Assembly (NCBI GenBank): GCA_039819065.1
Contig: JBCBSS010000017.1
Location: 1-64,000 of the forward strand
Origin: JBCBSS01 sp039819065
Lineage (GTDB): Bacteria; Bacteroidota; Bacteroidia; Cytophagales; Cyclobacteriaceae
Direction: 5' to 3'
DNA: 64,000 nucleotides
The position numbers and the translations under genes are program-made. Of this stretch, positions 25,076-33,402 are shown in pieces. Position 1 is the stretch's first letter, and the number at the start of each line of letters is the position of its first letter. Under the pieces are notes generated by a model. That model searched no databases and had not been told where the DNA came from. It saw only the letters and a list, made by a program, of their open reading frames with translations.

Positions 25076-27454
25076 ATGTTAATGACGAGAATTATCACGA
25101 CGGTTTTTAGTCTACTTACATGGTGTTGTTTAATATCTTGTGATGTAGAAACTGGAAAAGAGGCACCGTCCGTGCGTCAGGGAGTTCTTGACCTAACGGG
25201 CTGGGACATCGATACAGATGGTCCTATCAAGATGGACGGCGAATGGGAATTCTATTGGCGTAAGCTCTACACTGTAGATAGCTTTGAAGTACTTTCTCCT
25301 CGAAAGGCGTACTTCCAATTTCCTTCGCTGTGGAATAAAAACTCATTCGAAGGGGAGGCACTCACCGCACAAGGTTATGCTACCTACAGAATGAAAGTAA
25401 TCAATCCTGCTGATCAAAATGGTCTGAATGATCTGGCCTTCTTCATCAACGATTTCTACTCCGCATATGCACTATATATTGACGGCAAGTTGGTGGCCAA
25501 GAATGGTGAGGTAGCTTCTTCCAAAGAAGATTATACACCTCATTGGTTGCCCCAAACCCAGGCGATTGCCTTACAGGACACAACAGAGGTTATTCTCCAG
25601 ATAGCCAATTTCTCCCATAGTAAAGGGGGTGCTTTGTCAGGCATCACTCTTGGAAATGAGAACTACATCAGCAGAAAATTCAAGCGAGAAAGTAGCTTTG
25701 ATTTGATTTTGACAGGTAGCTTGATCATGGGAGGTTTATTCTTTCTAGGTCTTTTTCTATTCGGTCAACACGATAAATCCGTCCTTTACTTTTCGCTGTT
25801 CTGTATTATTTACAGTTATCGCATTTTCGGCTTTGGAGCGTATACTTTTCATTCTCTATACCCGGGAATACCATGGGTCATCACGATCAAGCTTGAATAC
25901 ATGACTTTGTTTTTGTCTGTCTTCTTGTTTGGCCTGTATGCCAGGGCATTGTACCCCAAGGAAACCTCCAGGAGGTTGGTTTTGGTATTGAGCTCGATCT
26001 GCCTTTTGTTCCTGCTCATTACCCTGGTTGCTCCTCCACTATTCTTTACCAAGCTGGTCACGCCTTTCTTCTTTGTATTACTCGGATACATCGTTTACGC
26101 CATATACATCTATATCATGGCGGTGATCAGAAATCGGCCGGGTGCTGCTTATGCCGTATTCAGCACCGGGGTAGTATTTTTGATATTCATCTACCAGATC
26201 TTCATCTATTTCGGTAGGGTCGTCGAAAACCAAATAGTCATATTTCTAGGCTATTCGGCTTTTTTCTTTTTACAGTCATTGATCCACTCTTATCGCTTTG
26301 CCAGTTCTCTCAAAAAGGCCAAGATCAAGGCAGAGCAAGCTTCTATAGCCAAGTCAGAGTTTCTTTCTACCATGTCTCATGAGATCAGAACCCCTATGAA
26401 TGCAGTGGTAGGTATCACCAATTTGCTACTCAGAGAAAATCCACGTTCTGACCAATTAGAAAACCTCAACGTACTCAACTTCTCGGCGAAGAACCTGATG
26501 TCATTAATCAATGATATCCTGGACTATAATAAAATCGAGGCGGGCAAAATCTCATTTGAAAAAACTGACTTCAGGACTTCCGAATTGATCAGTAATATTG
26601 CCAAGGGCTTGGAACCGCAGGCCCTTGAGAAGGGCATTACACTTTCTTACGAGATAGATGACCAAATACCTGAGGGCCTATCTGGAGACCCTACCCGCCT
26701 GGGCCAGGTGCTCAATAACCTCACCCACAATGCCATAAAGTTCACCAATGAGGGAGGTGTAAAAGTGAACTTGACGTTGGTCTGGAAAAACGAGGCGGAG
26801 GCGGCTATACAATTTATGGTAGAAGATACCGGAATAGGTATAGATCAGGATCAATTGAACGATATATTCGACCGGTTCAAGCAAGCTAATTCTAGCATTA
26901 CCCGTCAGTATGGTGGTACTGGACTAGGCTTAGCCATTAGCCAACGTTTGCTGAAGCTACAGGGTGTGAACATAGAAGTAGATAGTACCCCGGGCGTTGG
27001 TTCAAAATTCTACTTCACGCAGCGCTTTGCCATGTCAAATGAGGAAATGTCGGATTCCGAAGAAGTAGCAATCAACACAAAGCAGAAGCAACTGAAGGGC
27101 ATGAAATTGTTGCTGGTAGAAGATAATCCTATCAACACCATTGTGGCGGGTAAATTTCTCGATGGCTGGGGCATAGACCGGGATACGGCCGAAAACGGTG
27201 AAGAGGCGGTAGCTAAAATCCTGTCCGAGGACTATGACTTGGTGCTGATGGATTTGCAAATGCCGGTAATGGATGGCTATACAGCGGTGAAAAAACTCAG
27301 GAGCATGGGCATCACCGTTCCGATATTGGCCTTAACGGCTTCTACCTTAGATGACATACCTAAAAAGGTTTGTGATTCTGGTATGGATGACCTGATTCTC
27401 AAGCCTTTCGACCCGGAAGAGATGTACGAAAAACTCTTGAAATACGGTAGCTGA
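25076..27454 (+). CDS. Hybrid histidine kinase with 7TMR-DISM sensor
   Basis: 792 residues. A lipoprotein-like start (L-T-W-C-C-L-I-S-C) is followed by a periplasmic 7TMR-DISM extracellular domain (~35-205), seven membrane segments (~210-405), a coiled link, HisKA with S-H-E-I-R-T-P-M-N-A (His ~436), an HATPase with N-A-I-K-F, D-T-G-I-G-I and G-T-G-L-G-L-A-I, and a C-terminal receiver (L-V-E-D-N-P-I-N, phospho-Asp in V-L-M-D-L-Q-M-P, Lys in L-K-P-F). Sugar- or small-molecule sensing is typical for DISM2-like domains. No separate response regulator is adjacent. It converges on the SpeE2 operon (22 bases between stops). Confidence 0.92.
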   Translation: MLMTRIITTVFSLLTWCCLISCDVETGKEAPSVRQGVLDLTGWDIDTDGPIKMDGEWEFYWRKLYTVDSFEVLSPRKAYFQFPSLWNKNSFEGEALTAQGYATYRMKVINPADQNGLNDLAFFINDFYSAYALYIDGKLVAKNGEVASSKEDYTPHWLPQTQAIALQDTTEVILQIANFSHSKGGALSGITLGNENYISRKFKRESSFDLILTGSLIMGGLFFLGLFLFGQHDKSVLYFSLFCIIYSYRIFGFGAYTFHSLYPGIPWVITIKLEYMTLFLSVFLFGLYARALYPKETSRRLVLVLSSICLLFLLITLVAPPLFFTKLVTPFFFVLLGYIVYAIYIYIMAVIRNRPGAAYAVFSTGVVFLIFIYQIFIYFGRVVENQIVIFLGYSAFFFLQSLIHSYRFASSLKKAKIKAEQASIAKSEFLSTMSHEIRTPMNAVVGITNLLLRENPRSDQLENLNVLNFSAKNLMSLINDILDYNKIEAGKISFEKTDFRTSELISNIAKGLEPQALEKGITLSYEIDDQIPEGLSGDPTRLGQVLNNLTHNAIKFTNEGGVKVNLTLVWKNEAEAAIQFMVEDTGIGIDQDQLNDIFDRFKQANSSITRQYGGTGLGLAISQRLLKLQGVNIEVDSTPGVGSKFYFTQRFAMSNEEMSDSEEVAINTKQKQLKGMKLLLVEDNPINTIVAGKFLDGWGIDRDTAENGEEAVAKILSEDYDLVLMDLQMPVMDGYTAVKKLRSMGITVPILALTASTLDDIPKKVCDSGMDDLILKPFDPEEMYEKLLKYGS

Positions 27455-27475
27455 TCAAACGAGCGTCAACGGTGT

Positions 27476-28921
27476 TCAAAATTTCCAGGTGCCTGTACTG
27501 TAGTACTGATGTAGCACAGGACGCTTGAGGGTATTGATCGATATGCTATCAAAATCGATGTAGGGCTTACCAAAGGAAAGCATCATACGCATGCTTTCGT
27601 TGTTCAACCATTTGGTCGTGACATACTCAAAATTCAAGCCCTTCATTTTTTCTTTCCACTCATCACTATTGCCAGTTTTAGCTCCCACTATCCAACCCCA
27701 TTCTCCTAATGATAGGATTTGATTATGGTATGGCACGGTTTGAAAACCAGCGGCCCCAATGGTAAACTCTAATGACATGAATGCCTTTGTAGCGAAATAG
27801 GGGCTACCTGCCTGAGTAACCATCAGCCCTTTTGGCTTGAGCGACAAAAAGCATAGTTCATAAAGCTCCTTAGTGAAGTATTGATTGAGTTCGATGTCAA
27901 TAGGGTCTGGCACATCGATGATAATGATATCGTAGTAGGATTGCTTTTCTGAAAGGTATCGAAATATTTCCTGGTCGATGATGGTCAACCGATCGCTTTT
28001 TAATGATTGCTCATTGATGTTGCTGTACAATTCATTGGTTGTAGCCACTTCTAAGTATTCTCTATCAACCGGGGCAAGATGCACTTTATTTACAGCATCA
28101 TACTTAAGCACTTCCCTCAAGCCCAATCCGTTTTCTCCTCCTATAATCAAGACATTGGATTTTTCATCCGCTGCGGTCATAACAGGATGGATCAAAGGCT
28201 CCGCATAAAGCCATTCATCCAGTGAGGCGAATTGGTTGACATTGTCGAGGTAGAACCAGTAATTCCCTTTCCATTCCGTCACATCAATTTGTTGAAAACG
28301 GGTTTTGTGGGAGAAAACCAGCTTGTCAAAATATTTTTTTTGAGTGGGATACAACTTAATAGGTTCATCCCATAGGAAGCTCAAACCAATTACCAATACG
28401 GCGATGATAGCAATCAAAATCCTATGCCATTTAGAGACATTTATAAGCAAAAATATGACTGGTATCAGTGCGAGAATAAAGACACCATTGGTTGTGTTCA
28501 GGTCTATCCATTCTGAGCCCGTCCATAGTCCAATGCCCATGAGTATTGGAAAAGCAAACTGATCATTTTTGGCGCTTTTATAATGGCGATAAAAAATGCC
28601 GAAGGCCGTACCCAGTAGCACCATACACAAGTAAACCAACAGGCCTGCGAGCTCTGTATAGCCAGTTAAGGTGTAAAGGCTACGCGGGCCAAAAACCAAA
28701 ACGATCATCATGGTAATGGCAGAAGCCGTATGGATCCAGGGAGGTTGTTTTTTGATGAACCGAATACTGAAGGCAAAGGTGGCTGAGAATATACCTAGTA
28801 AAATGAGTTTATCTATTGCCTTTTCATCGTAGAAGTTGGTTTGCAGGTCAAACAGTAGTTTCAAGGTTCCACCTGCAAAAAGGGCGGTCAGAAAGAAAAA
28901 AATGTAAGCTTGAATTCTCAA
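27476..28921 (-). CDS. Divergent spermidine-synthase-like protein with N-terminal membrane domain
   Basis: 481 residues: about seven membrane segments (~1-190) and a C-terminal aminopropyltransferase-like domain. Against the SpeE at 4674, the Gly-rich loop G-G-G-D-G-G-A has become G-G-E-N-G-L-G (~257), L-V-D-L-D-P has become L-A-P-V-D-R, and the M-D adenine contact aligns with Q-E. The I-I-I-D-V-P-D-P catalytic strand is kept, as are T-Q-A-G-S-P-Y and L-G-E-W-G-W. It may be an altered-specificity enzyme or a regulatory pseudo-enzyme. It begins with no gap after the channel gene, in the SpeD-channel-SpeE2 operon. Confidence 0.85.
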   Translation of the reverse strand: MRIQAYIFFFLTALFAGGTLKLLFDLQTNFYDEKAIDKLILLGIFSATFAFSIRFIKKQPPWIHTASAITMMIVLVFGPRSLYTLTGYTELAGLLVYLCMVLLGTAFGIFYRHYKSAKNDQFAFPILMGIGLWTGSEWIDLNTTNGVFILALIPVIFLLINVSKWHRILIAIIAVLVIGLSFLWDEPIKLYPTQKKYFDKLVFSHKTRFQQIDVTEWKGNYWFYLDNVNQFASLDEWLYAEPLIHPVMTAADEKSNVLIIGGENGLGLREVLKYDAVNKVHLAPVDREYLEVATTNELYSNINEQSLKSDRLTIIDQEIFRYLSEKQSYYDIIIIDVPDPIDIELNQYFTKELYELCFLSLKPKGLMVTQAGSPYFATKAFMSLEFTIGAAGFQTVPYHNQILSLGEWGWIVGAKTGNSDEWKEKMKGLNFEYVTTKWLNNESMRMMLSFGKPYIDFDSISINTLKRPVLHQYYSTGTWKF

Positions 28922-29734
28922 TCAGGCCTGTTCTTTATTTTTATTGTTCCGTTTTTTGTATTCGTCCATTTTGGACATTTCAGCCTCAAAACCAGAAGCA
29001 ATAATACCGGCTGGAAGCGCGAAAACACCTATACCTAATATGGCAATAAAGGCACCAAGTAACTTACCTAAAGGGGTAATTGGGTAGACATCTCCATAAC
29101 CTACCGTAGTCAGTGTCGCCACGCCCCACCACATGGTATCTGGAATACTTTTGAAGGCTTCGGGTTGTACTTCGTGTTCGATGTAGTACATCATGCTAGA
29201 TGAAAATATTAACATAATGATCACCATGGTAAAGGTGATGACCAACTCTTCTGTTCTATCCTTGATCACAGTTTTAATCATCTGAAACGCGGTAGAATAC
29301 CTTCCTAGTTTGAATATTCTAAACAACCTGAATATCCTGAGCACTCTGATGAACCGCGCATCTATACCGAACAGCAATGGCAGATAAAATGGTATAATGG
29401 CCAGTAAGTCAATGATGGCTTCTATCGAAAGTATGTATTTGAGCCTACCCTTGATAGGGTGTTTATATTTTTCAATGGCCGTACAAATCCAAACCCGTAT
29501 TGCGTATTCTATCGTGAAAATGATAACCGATACCAACTCGAAATAGTAAAAGAAATCTTTATACTGCTGATAAATCGGTTCTACCGTTTCAACAATTACA
29601 GCAATGACATTGAGTATGATCAATGTCATAATGAAAATGTCGAAAATACGGCTGGTTTGATCGCCCTGTTCGGCCTTATCAATGGTCTTAAGAATCTTCT
29701 CTTTACTGAGTTTGATTTTCTTTTTCTTTGTCAA
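28922..29734 (-). CDS. Voltage-gated-type potassium channel
   Basis: 270 residues. Six-helix layout: S1-S3 (~30-130), an S4-like arginine ladder R-F-I-R-V-L-R-I-F-R-L-F-R-I-F-K (~137-152), then S5, pore loop with selectivity filter T-T-V-G-Y-G-D (~209-215) and S6 with G-I-G-V-F-A-L-P-A-G-I-I. The ends are basic. Polyamines are classical pore blockers of K+ channels, so its place between SpeD (4 bases) and SpeE2 (0 bases) is suggestive of channel control by the product. That functional link is inference. Confidence 0.93.
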   Translation of the reverse strand: MTKKKKIKLSKEKILKTIDKAEQGDQTSRIFDIFIMTLIILNVIAVIVETVEPIYQQYKDFFYYFELVSVIIFTIEYAIRVWICTAIEKYKHPIKGRLKYILSIEAIIDLLAIIPFYLPLLFGIDARFIRVLRIFRLFRIFKLGRYSTAFQMIKTVIKDRTEELVITFTMVIIMLIFSSSMMYYIEHEVQPEAFKSIPDTMWWGVATLTTVGYGDVYPITPLGKLLGAFIAILGIGVFALPAGIIASGFEAEMSKMDEYKKRNNKNKEQA

Positions 29735-29738
29735 GGTG

Positions 29739-30086
29739 CTAAGCTTTTGGTTCGAGGCTGGATTGGTAAGCTTTTATGCGCTCTAAAAAATCGTCGTACA
29801 TCTGTTTATTACAGCTGCTTAATTCTATGTAGGACTTGTTTTCTTCCGGGAAAGTATGAACAGCACAGTGGCTCTCCGCCAGCAGCCAAATACAGGTATA
29901 TCCGTATGGCTTGAAGTGATGATCCATAAAATTGAGTATGCCGAAGCCTGAAGCGATCAGCATTTCCTGTATTACTTTTCTAATTTCTGCTGGGTCATCT
30001 CCGGCAATCCAACACGAGTAATTGTCAATTCTAGCTTCCAAAAAAATACCTTTTGTTCCCGATGAACCGTTGTGCCAACCATGCAA
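29739..30086 (-). CDS. speD: S-adenosylmethionine decarboxylase proenzyme
   Basis: 115 residues, the short bacterial class. The self-cleavage site is in L-A-E-S-H-C-A-V-H-T-F-P-E (Ser ~73, His ~74 and ~78), giving a pyruvoyl enzyme. I-F-L-E-A-R and a C-S-C-like segment S-S-C-N match the family. Product: decarboxylated AdoMet, aminopropyl donor for the two SpeE-like proteins of the window. No ATG or GTG fits between the upstream in-frame TAG and the conserved part; the TTG at 30086 is used. It is the first gene of a three-gene operon with no room for internal promoters. Confidence 0.9.
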   Translation of the reverse strand: MHGWHNGSSGTKGIFLEARIDNYSCWIAGDDPAEIRKVIQEMLIASGFGILNFMDHHFKPYGYTCIWLLAESHCAVHTFPEENKSYIELSSCNKQMYDDFLERIKAYQSSLEPKA

Positions 30087-30377
30087 GGCTAGTGCCTTTT
30101 GAGTCTATTACTATTGAAATCCGGTTCGTGACTAACGAAGAAATAAAGTTAAAAATAACCATTGCCTTGATTAAGTTAAAGCTATAAGTGCTTTTACCTT
30201 AATTTATTTATGGCCTATAAACCTCGTAAACGGTTCTTTGATTGGATTATAAGCCACATGTTATCAATTATTAATATTTTCTTTTCTCTATCTTAATGGT
30301 CTTTTAAGATTAATTTCTATCCTTGGCAGTGCTCGATTGGAGCATTATACCAACTTACTCAATTTAATTATACTACT

Positions 30378-32498
30378 TTGAAAGAAAAAGAGCACATTGA
30401 TGTGGCTGAAGGCACAGAAACTGAAGCCCAGGAGCATGCTTATGCGTATTTCGACAGGGATTTAAGTTGGTTATCTTTTAACTACCGGGTGTTACAAGAA
30501 GCCGGTGATAAGCATGTTCCACTGTATGAGCGCATCAAATTTTTGGCCATTTATTCATCGAATCTGGATGAATTTTTTCGCGTAAGGGTGGCTGGGTTGA
30601 GAAGCTTGATTGAGATCGACAAAAAGAAGATCAACAAGCAGCTAGGATTAAAACCCAAGAAACTCCTCAAAACCATTTTGGAGCAGGTCAACAAGGAACT
30701 GAATGAGTTTGGGCGTATTAAGCGTGAGGAGATCATCCCAGAATTGAAGAACAACAATATTGTATTGTACAGAGGCGAGCCCGTTAGAGAGGAGCACAAA
30801 GGTGAAATGAAGCATTATCTCATGAGTAAGATTTTATCTTACCTGCAGCCGGTGCTGATGAGTGACGATGTAGAACAAAAAGAGTTTTTGGAGAATAGGG
30901 CACTTTACTTCGCCATTGCATTGGATAAAACAAATGAGGAGGGTGTTGAGGAGGATGTATACGCCTACCTGAATATCCCTACCGACCATTTACCAAGGTT
31001 CTCTTCCCTGTCTAAGTTGGGCGACACCTACTATTATATAGCGGTAGATGATATTATCCGTGAGAATTTGAATTACTTATTCCCAGGGTATACCATCAAA
31101 GGATGTTATAGCATCAAGTTGAACCGGGATGCTGAGCTAAACATTGATGATGAGTACTCTGGTGACTTGGTAGATAAGATATCAAAGCAAATCAAAAAGC
31201 GAGACCTGGGCCTACCTACGCGTTTCTTATATGACAGTGCCATCCCTAAGCCATTCTTAAAATTCCTACAGGATAAGCTAGGCCTGAATAAAGTTGATAT
31301 GGTCGCGGGGGGCCGTTATCACAACATGAATGACCTATTCGGACTAGGCAACCCTCTCCGTCCTAACCTCGAAAACGAAGACTTACCGGTTATTCATAAG
31401 AAAGGCCTAGACCAACATGTCTCAATTTTCGACGCCATAAGTGAGAAGGAATACATGCTTCATTTTCCTTACCAATCGTATGATTATGTACTTCAGTTCT
31501 TTAATCATGCGGCTATAGATCCTAATGTGGAGGAAATCAAGGCTACGTTCTACCGTGTAGCTTCTAATTCTTTCATTATCAATGCTTTGATCAGCGCGGC
31601 CAAGAATGGTAAAAAAGTAACTGTATTTGTTGAGATCAAGGCCCGTTTTGATGAGGCGAACAACTTGAAATGGGCAGCTAAGATGGAGGAGGCAGGTGTC
31701 AAAATCATCTACAGTATTCCAGGCCTTAAAGTACACGCCAAGGTGGCATTGGTTTATAGAAGGGAAAAAAGCGGTGAGCAGGTTGGCTACGCCTTCTTCG
31801 GCACCGGTAACTTCAATGAAAAGACCGCCAGCATTTATGCAGACCACGGCTTGCTAACTGCTGATAAAACCATGACCGATGAACTCAACGAGGTATTCGT
31901 TTATCTCGATGAGCGCAAGGAAATCAAACCTTTCAATCATATACTGGTCTCTCAGTTCAACCTCCAACCGCAATTCCTGGCCATGATCGATCGCGAGATT
32001 GAGCATGTCAGAAATGGCAAAAAGGCGCATATCACCATAAAGGTGAATAACCTTGAAGATGAGGTCATGATCAACAAGTTGTACGAGGCGAGCGAAGCGG
32101 GTGTCAAGATAGATATGCTCGTGCGAAGCATCTGCCGCATTGTACCTGGTGTAAAGGGAATGAGCGAGAACATTCGTGTCATAAGAATAGTCGATCGCTA
32201 CTTAGAGCATGCACGGGTATTCGTATTCCATAATGACGGTAGCGATGATCTCTACATGGGTTCTGCTGACTGGATGAGACGCAATTTGTACCGCAGAATT
32301 GAGGTGGTCTTTCCTATTTACAATCCAGCGTTAAAAGCCGAGATACAGAAGATGATCGAGCTACAATTGAATGACAATACCAAGGCTTGTCTGCTCAATG
32401 AGGAACTTGAAAATGTAAGGGTGAAACGTGATAGTGCCAGCATAAGGGCCCAGACCGATTTCTACAAATGGCTCAGGGCAAGGGAGAGCGAGGAGTAG
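30378..32498 (+). CDS. ppk1: Polyphosphate kinase 1
   Basis: 706 residues, normal length. N-terminal domain begins F-D-R-D-L-S-W-L-S-F-N-Y-R-V-L-Q-E. Two phospholipase-D-like catalytic domains follow: the first with K-V-H-A-K-V-A-L (~452, phospho-His) and F-G-T-G-N-F-N-E, the second with Y-L-E-H-A-R-V-F-V-F (~610) and M-G-S-A-D-W-M-R-R-N-L. It polymerises ATP gamma-phosphate to polyphosphate. No ATG is available upstream in frame, so the TTG at 30378 is the apparent start. Divergent from SpeD with 291 bases of AT-rich DNA between. Confidence 0.95.
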   Translation: MKEKEHIDVAEGTETEAQEHAYAYFDRDLSWLSFNYRVLQEAGDKHVPLYERIKFLAIYSSNLDEFFRVRVAGLRSLIEIDKKKINKQLGLKPKKLLKTILEQVNKELNEFGRIKREEIIPELKNNNIVLYRGEPVREEHKGEMKHYLMSKILSYLQPVLMSDDVEQKEFLENRALYFAIALDKTNEEGVEEDVYAYLNIPTDHLPRFSSLSKLGDTYYYIAVDDIIRENLNYLFPGYTIKGCYSIKLNRDAELNIDDEYSGDLVDKISKQIKKRDLGLPTRFLYDSAIPKPFLKFLQDKLGLNKVDMVAGGRYHNMNDLFGLGNPLRPNLENEDLPVIHKKGLDQHVSIFDAISEKEYMLHFPYQSYDYVLQFFNHAAIDPNVEEIKATFYRVASNSFIINALISAAKNGKKVTVFVEIKARFDEANNLKWAAKMEEAGVKIIYSIPGLKVHAKVALVYRREKSGEQVGYAFFGTGNFNEKTASIYADHGLLTADKTMTDELNEVFVYLDERKEIKPFNHILVSQFNLQPQFLAMIDREIEHVRNGKKAHITIKVNNLEDEVMINKLYEASEAGVKIDMLVRSICRIVPGVKGMSENIRVIRIVDRYLEHARVFVFHNDGSDDLYMGSADWMRRNLYRRIEVVFPIYNPALKAEIQKMIELQLNDNTKACLLNEELENVRVKRDSASIRAQTDFYKWLRARESEE

Positions 32499-32613
32499 TG
32501 AGTATTGAGTAATTAGAGATTGATGAGTCAACAGTTGACAAAGGGCAGTAGGCAAAAGTGTTCACGACCAATCGAAGCAATATAAGATGGCCGTATTAGA
32601 ACCTACACGCTTC

Positions 32614-32751
32614 GTCACTCTGAAAGAGTCTTAGTGGATATACGCAGAATCAAAGCGAACATTACCAATAGTAGCCACTATTATCAAATCAAGATTAGTG
32701 TAGAACCAGTTACTGTCATGCTCAACGCGAATAAGTTCCTTTCAGGAGGAC
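32614..32751. repeat. Inverted-repeat-bounded element A
   Basis: 138 bases bounded by related inverted ends: gtcactctgaaagagtcttagtgga at the left and gcgaataagttcctttcaggaggac at the right. It is preceded by a motif gacaaagggcagtaggcaaaag that also precedes element B (gacaatgggcggtaggcaaaag). No coding capacity. A foldback or MITE-like unit is likely. Confidence 0.7.
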
Positions 32752-32848
32752 TACAGTAGAGTAGACAGTAGACAATGGGCGGTAGGCAAAAGGTTTAAGG
32801 TCAACCAATGCCGAACAAGAACGCCCTACCACAGCACCAACCATGTAA

Positions 32849-33013
32849 GTCACTCTGAAAGCGTCTTATTGGCTATCAGTCGAGTCTGGGCTGTTGTTAC
32901 GAAAAGCAGCCGATATCTCAAAGAGGGCTTAGCAAGGCCTATGCTGCTTGGCGCGAATTAAATACGCTAAATTACCATTGCGCCCGACGCCAATAAGTTC
33001 CTTTCAGGAGGAC
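32849..33013. repeat. Inverted-repeat-bounded element B
   Basis: 165 bases with ends gtcactctgaaagcgtcttattggc (32849-32873) and gccaataagttcctttcaggaggac (32989-33013), 20 of 25 complementary by eye. The interior differs from element A, so only the ends and the preceding motif are conserved. A further copy of one end is at 60518-60542 and a fragment at ~33068-33078. Confidence 0.72.
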
Positions 33014-33096
33014 TACGGCAAAAGCGGGCACACAACATGTGCTAATGGAGGATATGACAAAGTAGTATCTTATTGGCTTTTATCTTTTTTAAATTG

Positions 33097-33118
33097 TACC
33101 TTCAGATGAGAAGGTACT
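33097..33118 (+). promoter_or_regulatory. Hairpin or operator upstream of the small peptide gene
   Basis: Perfect eight-base arms gtaccttc and gaaggtac around a six-base loop, ending 36 bases before the ATG at 33155. It could be an operator dyad or a 5' leader hairpin; there is no T-run after it to suggest a terminator. Confidence 0.45.
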
Positions 33119-33154
33119 CTCTTTGAGTACTACTTATCCATAAAACTCAAGCTT

Positions 33155-33325
33155 ATGAAAAAACTATCTTTGAACAGTTTCAAAAAAATCAGCAGAGCTG
33201 AATTGGCGCTTCTCAAAGCTAAAACCATTGGTGGTACCCCTGGTTTTGAGTGTGACAGTAAATATGGTGATTGCGGGACTCCCGAAGGAGGAGGTGGTGG
33301 AGGCGGAGGAGGCAGCAGGCCGTAA
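33155..33325 (+). CDS. Double-glycine leader peptide, putative RiPP or secreted peptide precursor
   Basis: 56 residues, too short for usual gene calling. The first 27 residues are a leader-like amphipathic basic stretch, M-K-K-L-S-L-N-S-F-K-K-I-S-R-A-E-L, ending in K-A-K-T-I-G-G, as in Bacteroidota GG-leader natural-product precursors. The following core has two cysteines (F-E-C-D-S-K-Y-G-D-C), Thr and Ser, then P-E and nine consecutive glycines ending in S-R-P. No lanthionine synthetase, radical SAM enzyme, ATP-grasp or C39 peptidase transporter is in the window, so the modifying or export machinery would be encoded elsewhere. An unmodified secreted peptide is the alternative. Confidence 0.6.
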   Translation: MKKLSLNSFKKISRAELALLKAKTIGGTPGFECDSKYGDCGTPEGGGGGGGGGSRP

Positions 33326-33344
33326 TCCAAGTACCTCAAAAGTC

Positions 33345-33387
33345 AGTCTTTATTAGTTGTTAGTAAGGCGGCTAATTACTAAAGACT
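33345..33387. terminator. Possible shared terminator, convergent genes
   Basis: Inverted arms agtcttta and taaagact enclose an imperfect inner dyad, between the ends of the small peptide gene (plus) and the HD-PycTM gene (minus). The stem is weak in GC. Confidence 0.4.
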
Positions 33388-33402
33388 AACTACTACCTTC
33401 TA

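Larger units (their letters stand above)
32499..33096. other. Gene-free repeat-rich region between ppk1 and the small peptide gene
   Basis: Holds the two inverted-repeat elements and low-complexity flanks with tag/gta-type short repeats just after the ppk1 stop. No credible coding frame on either strand. Confidence 0.6.

Noticed and set aside
32614..33013. CRISPR-like or tandem repeat array
   Set aside because: Only two units, with inverted ends and no regular spacer length; no cas genes.
33130..33339. Minus-strand frame with a run of prolines
   Set aside because: It is the complement of the glycine codons of the small peptide gene, which has a better leader and start.
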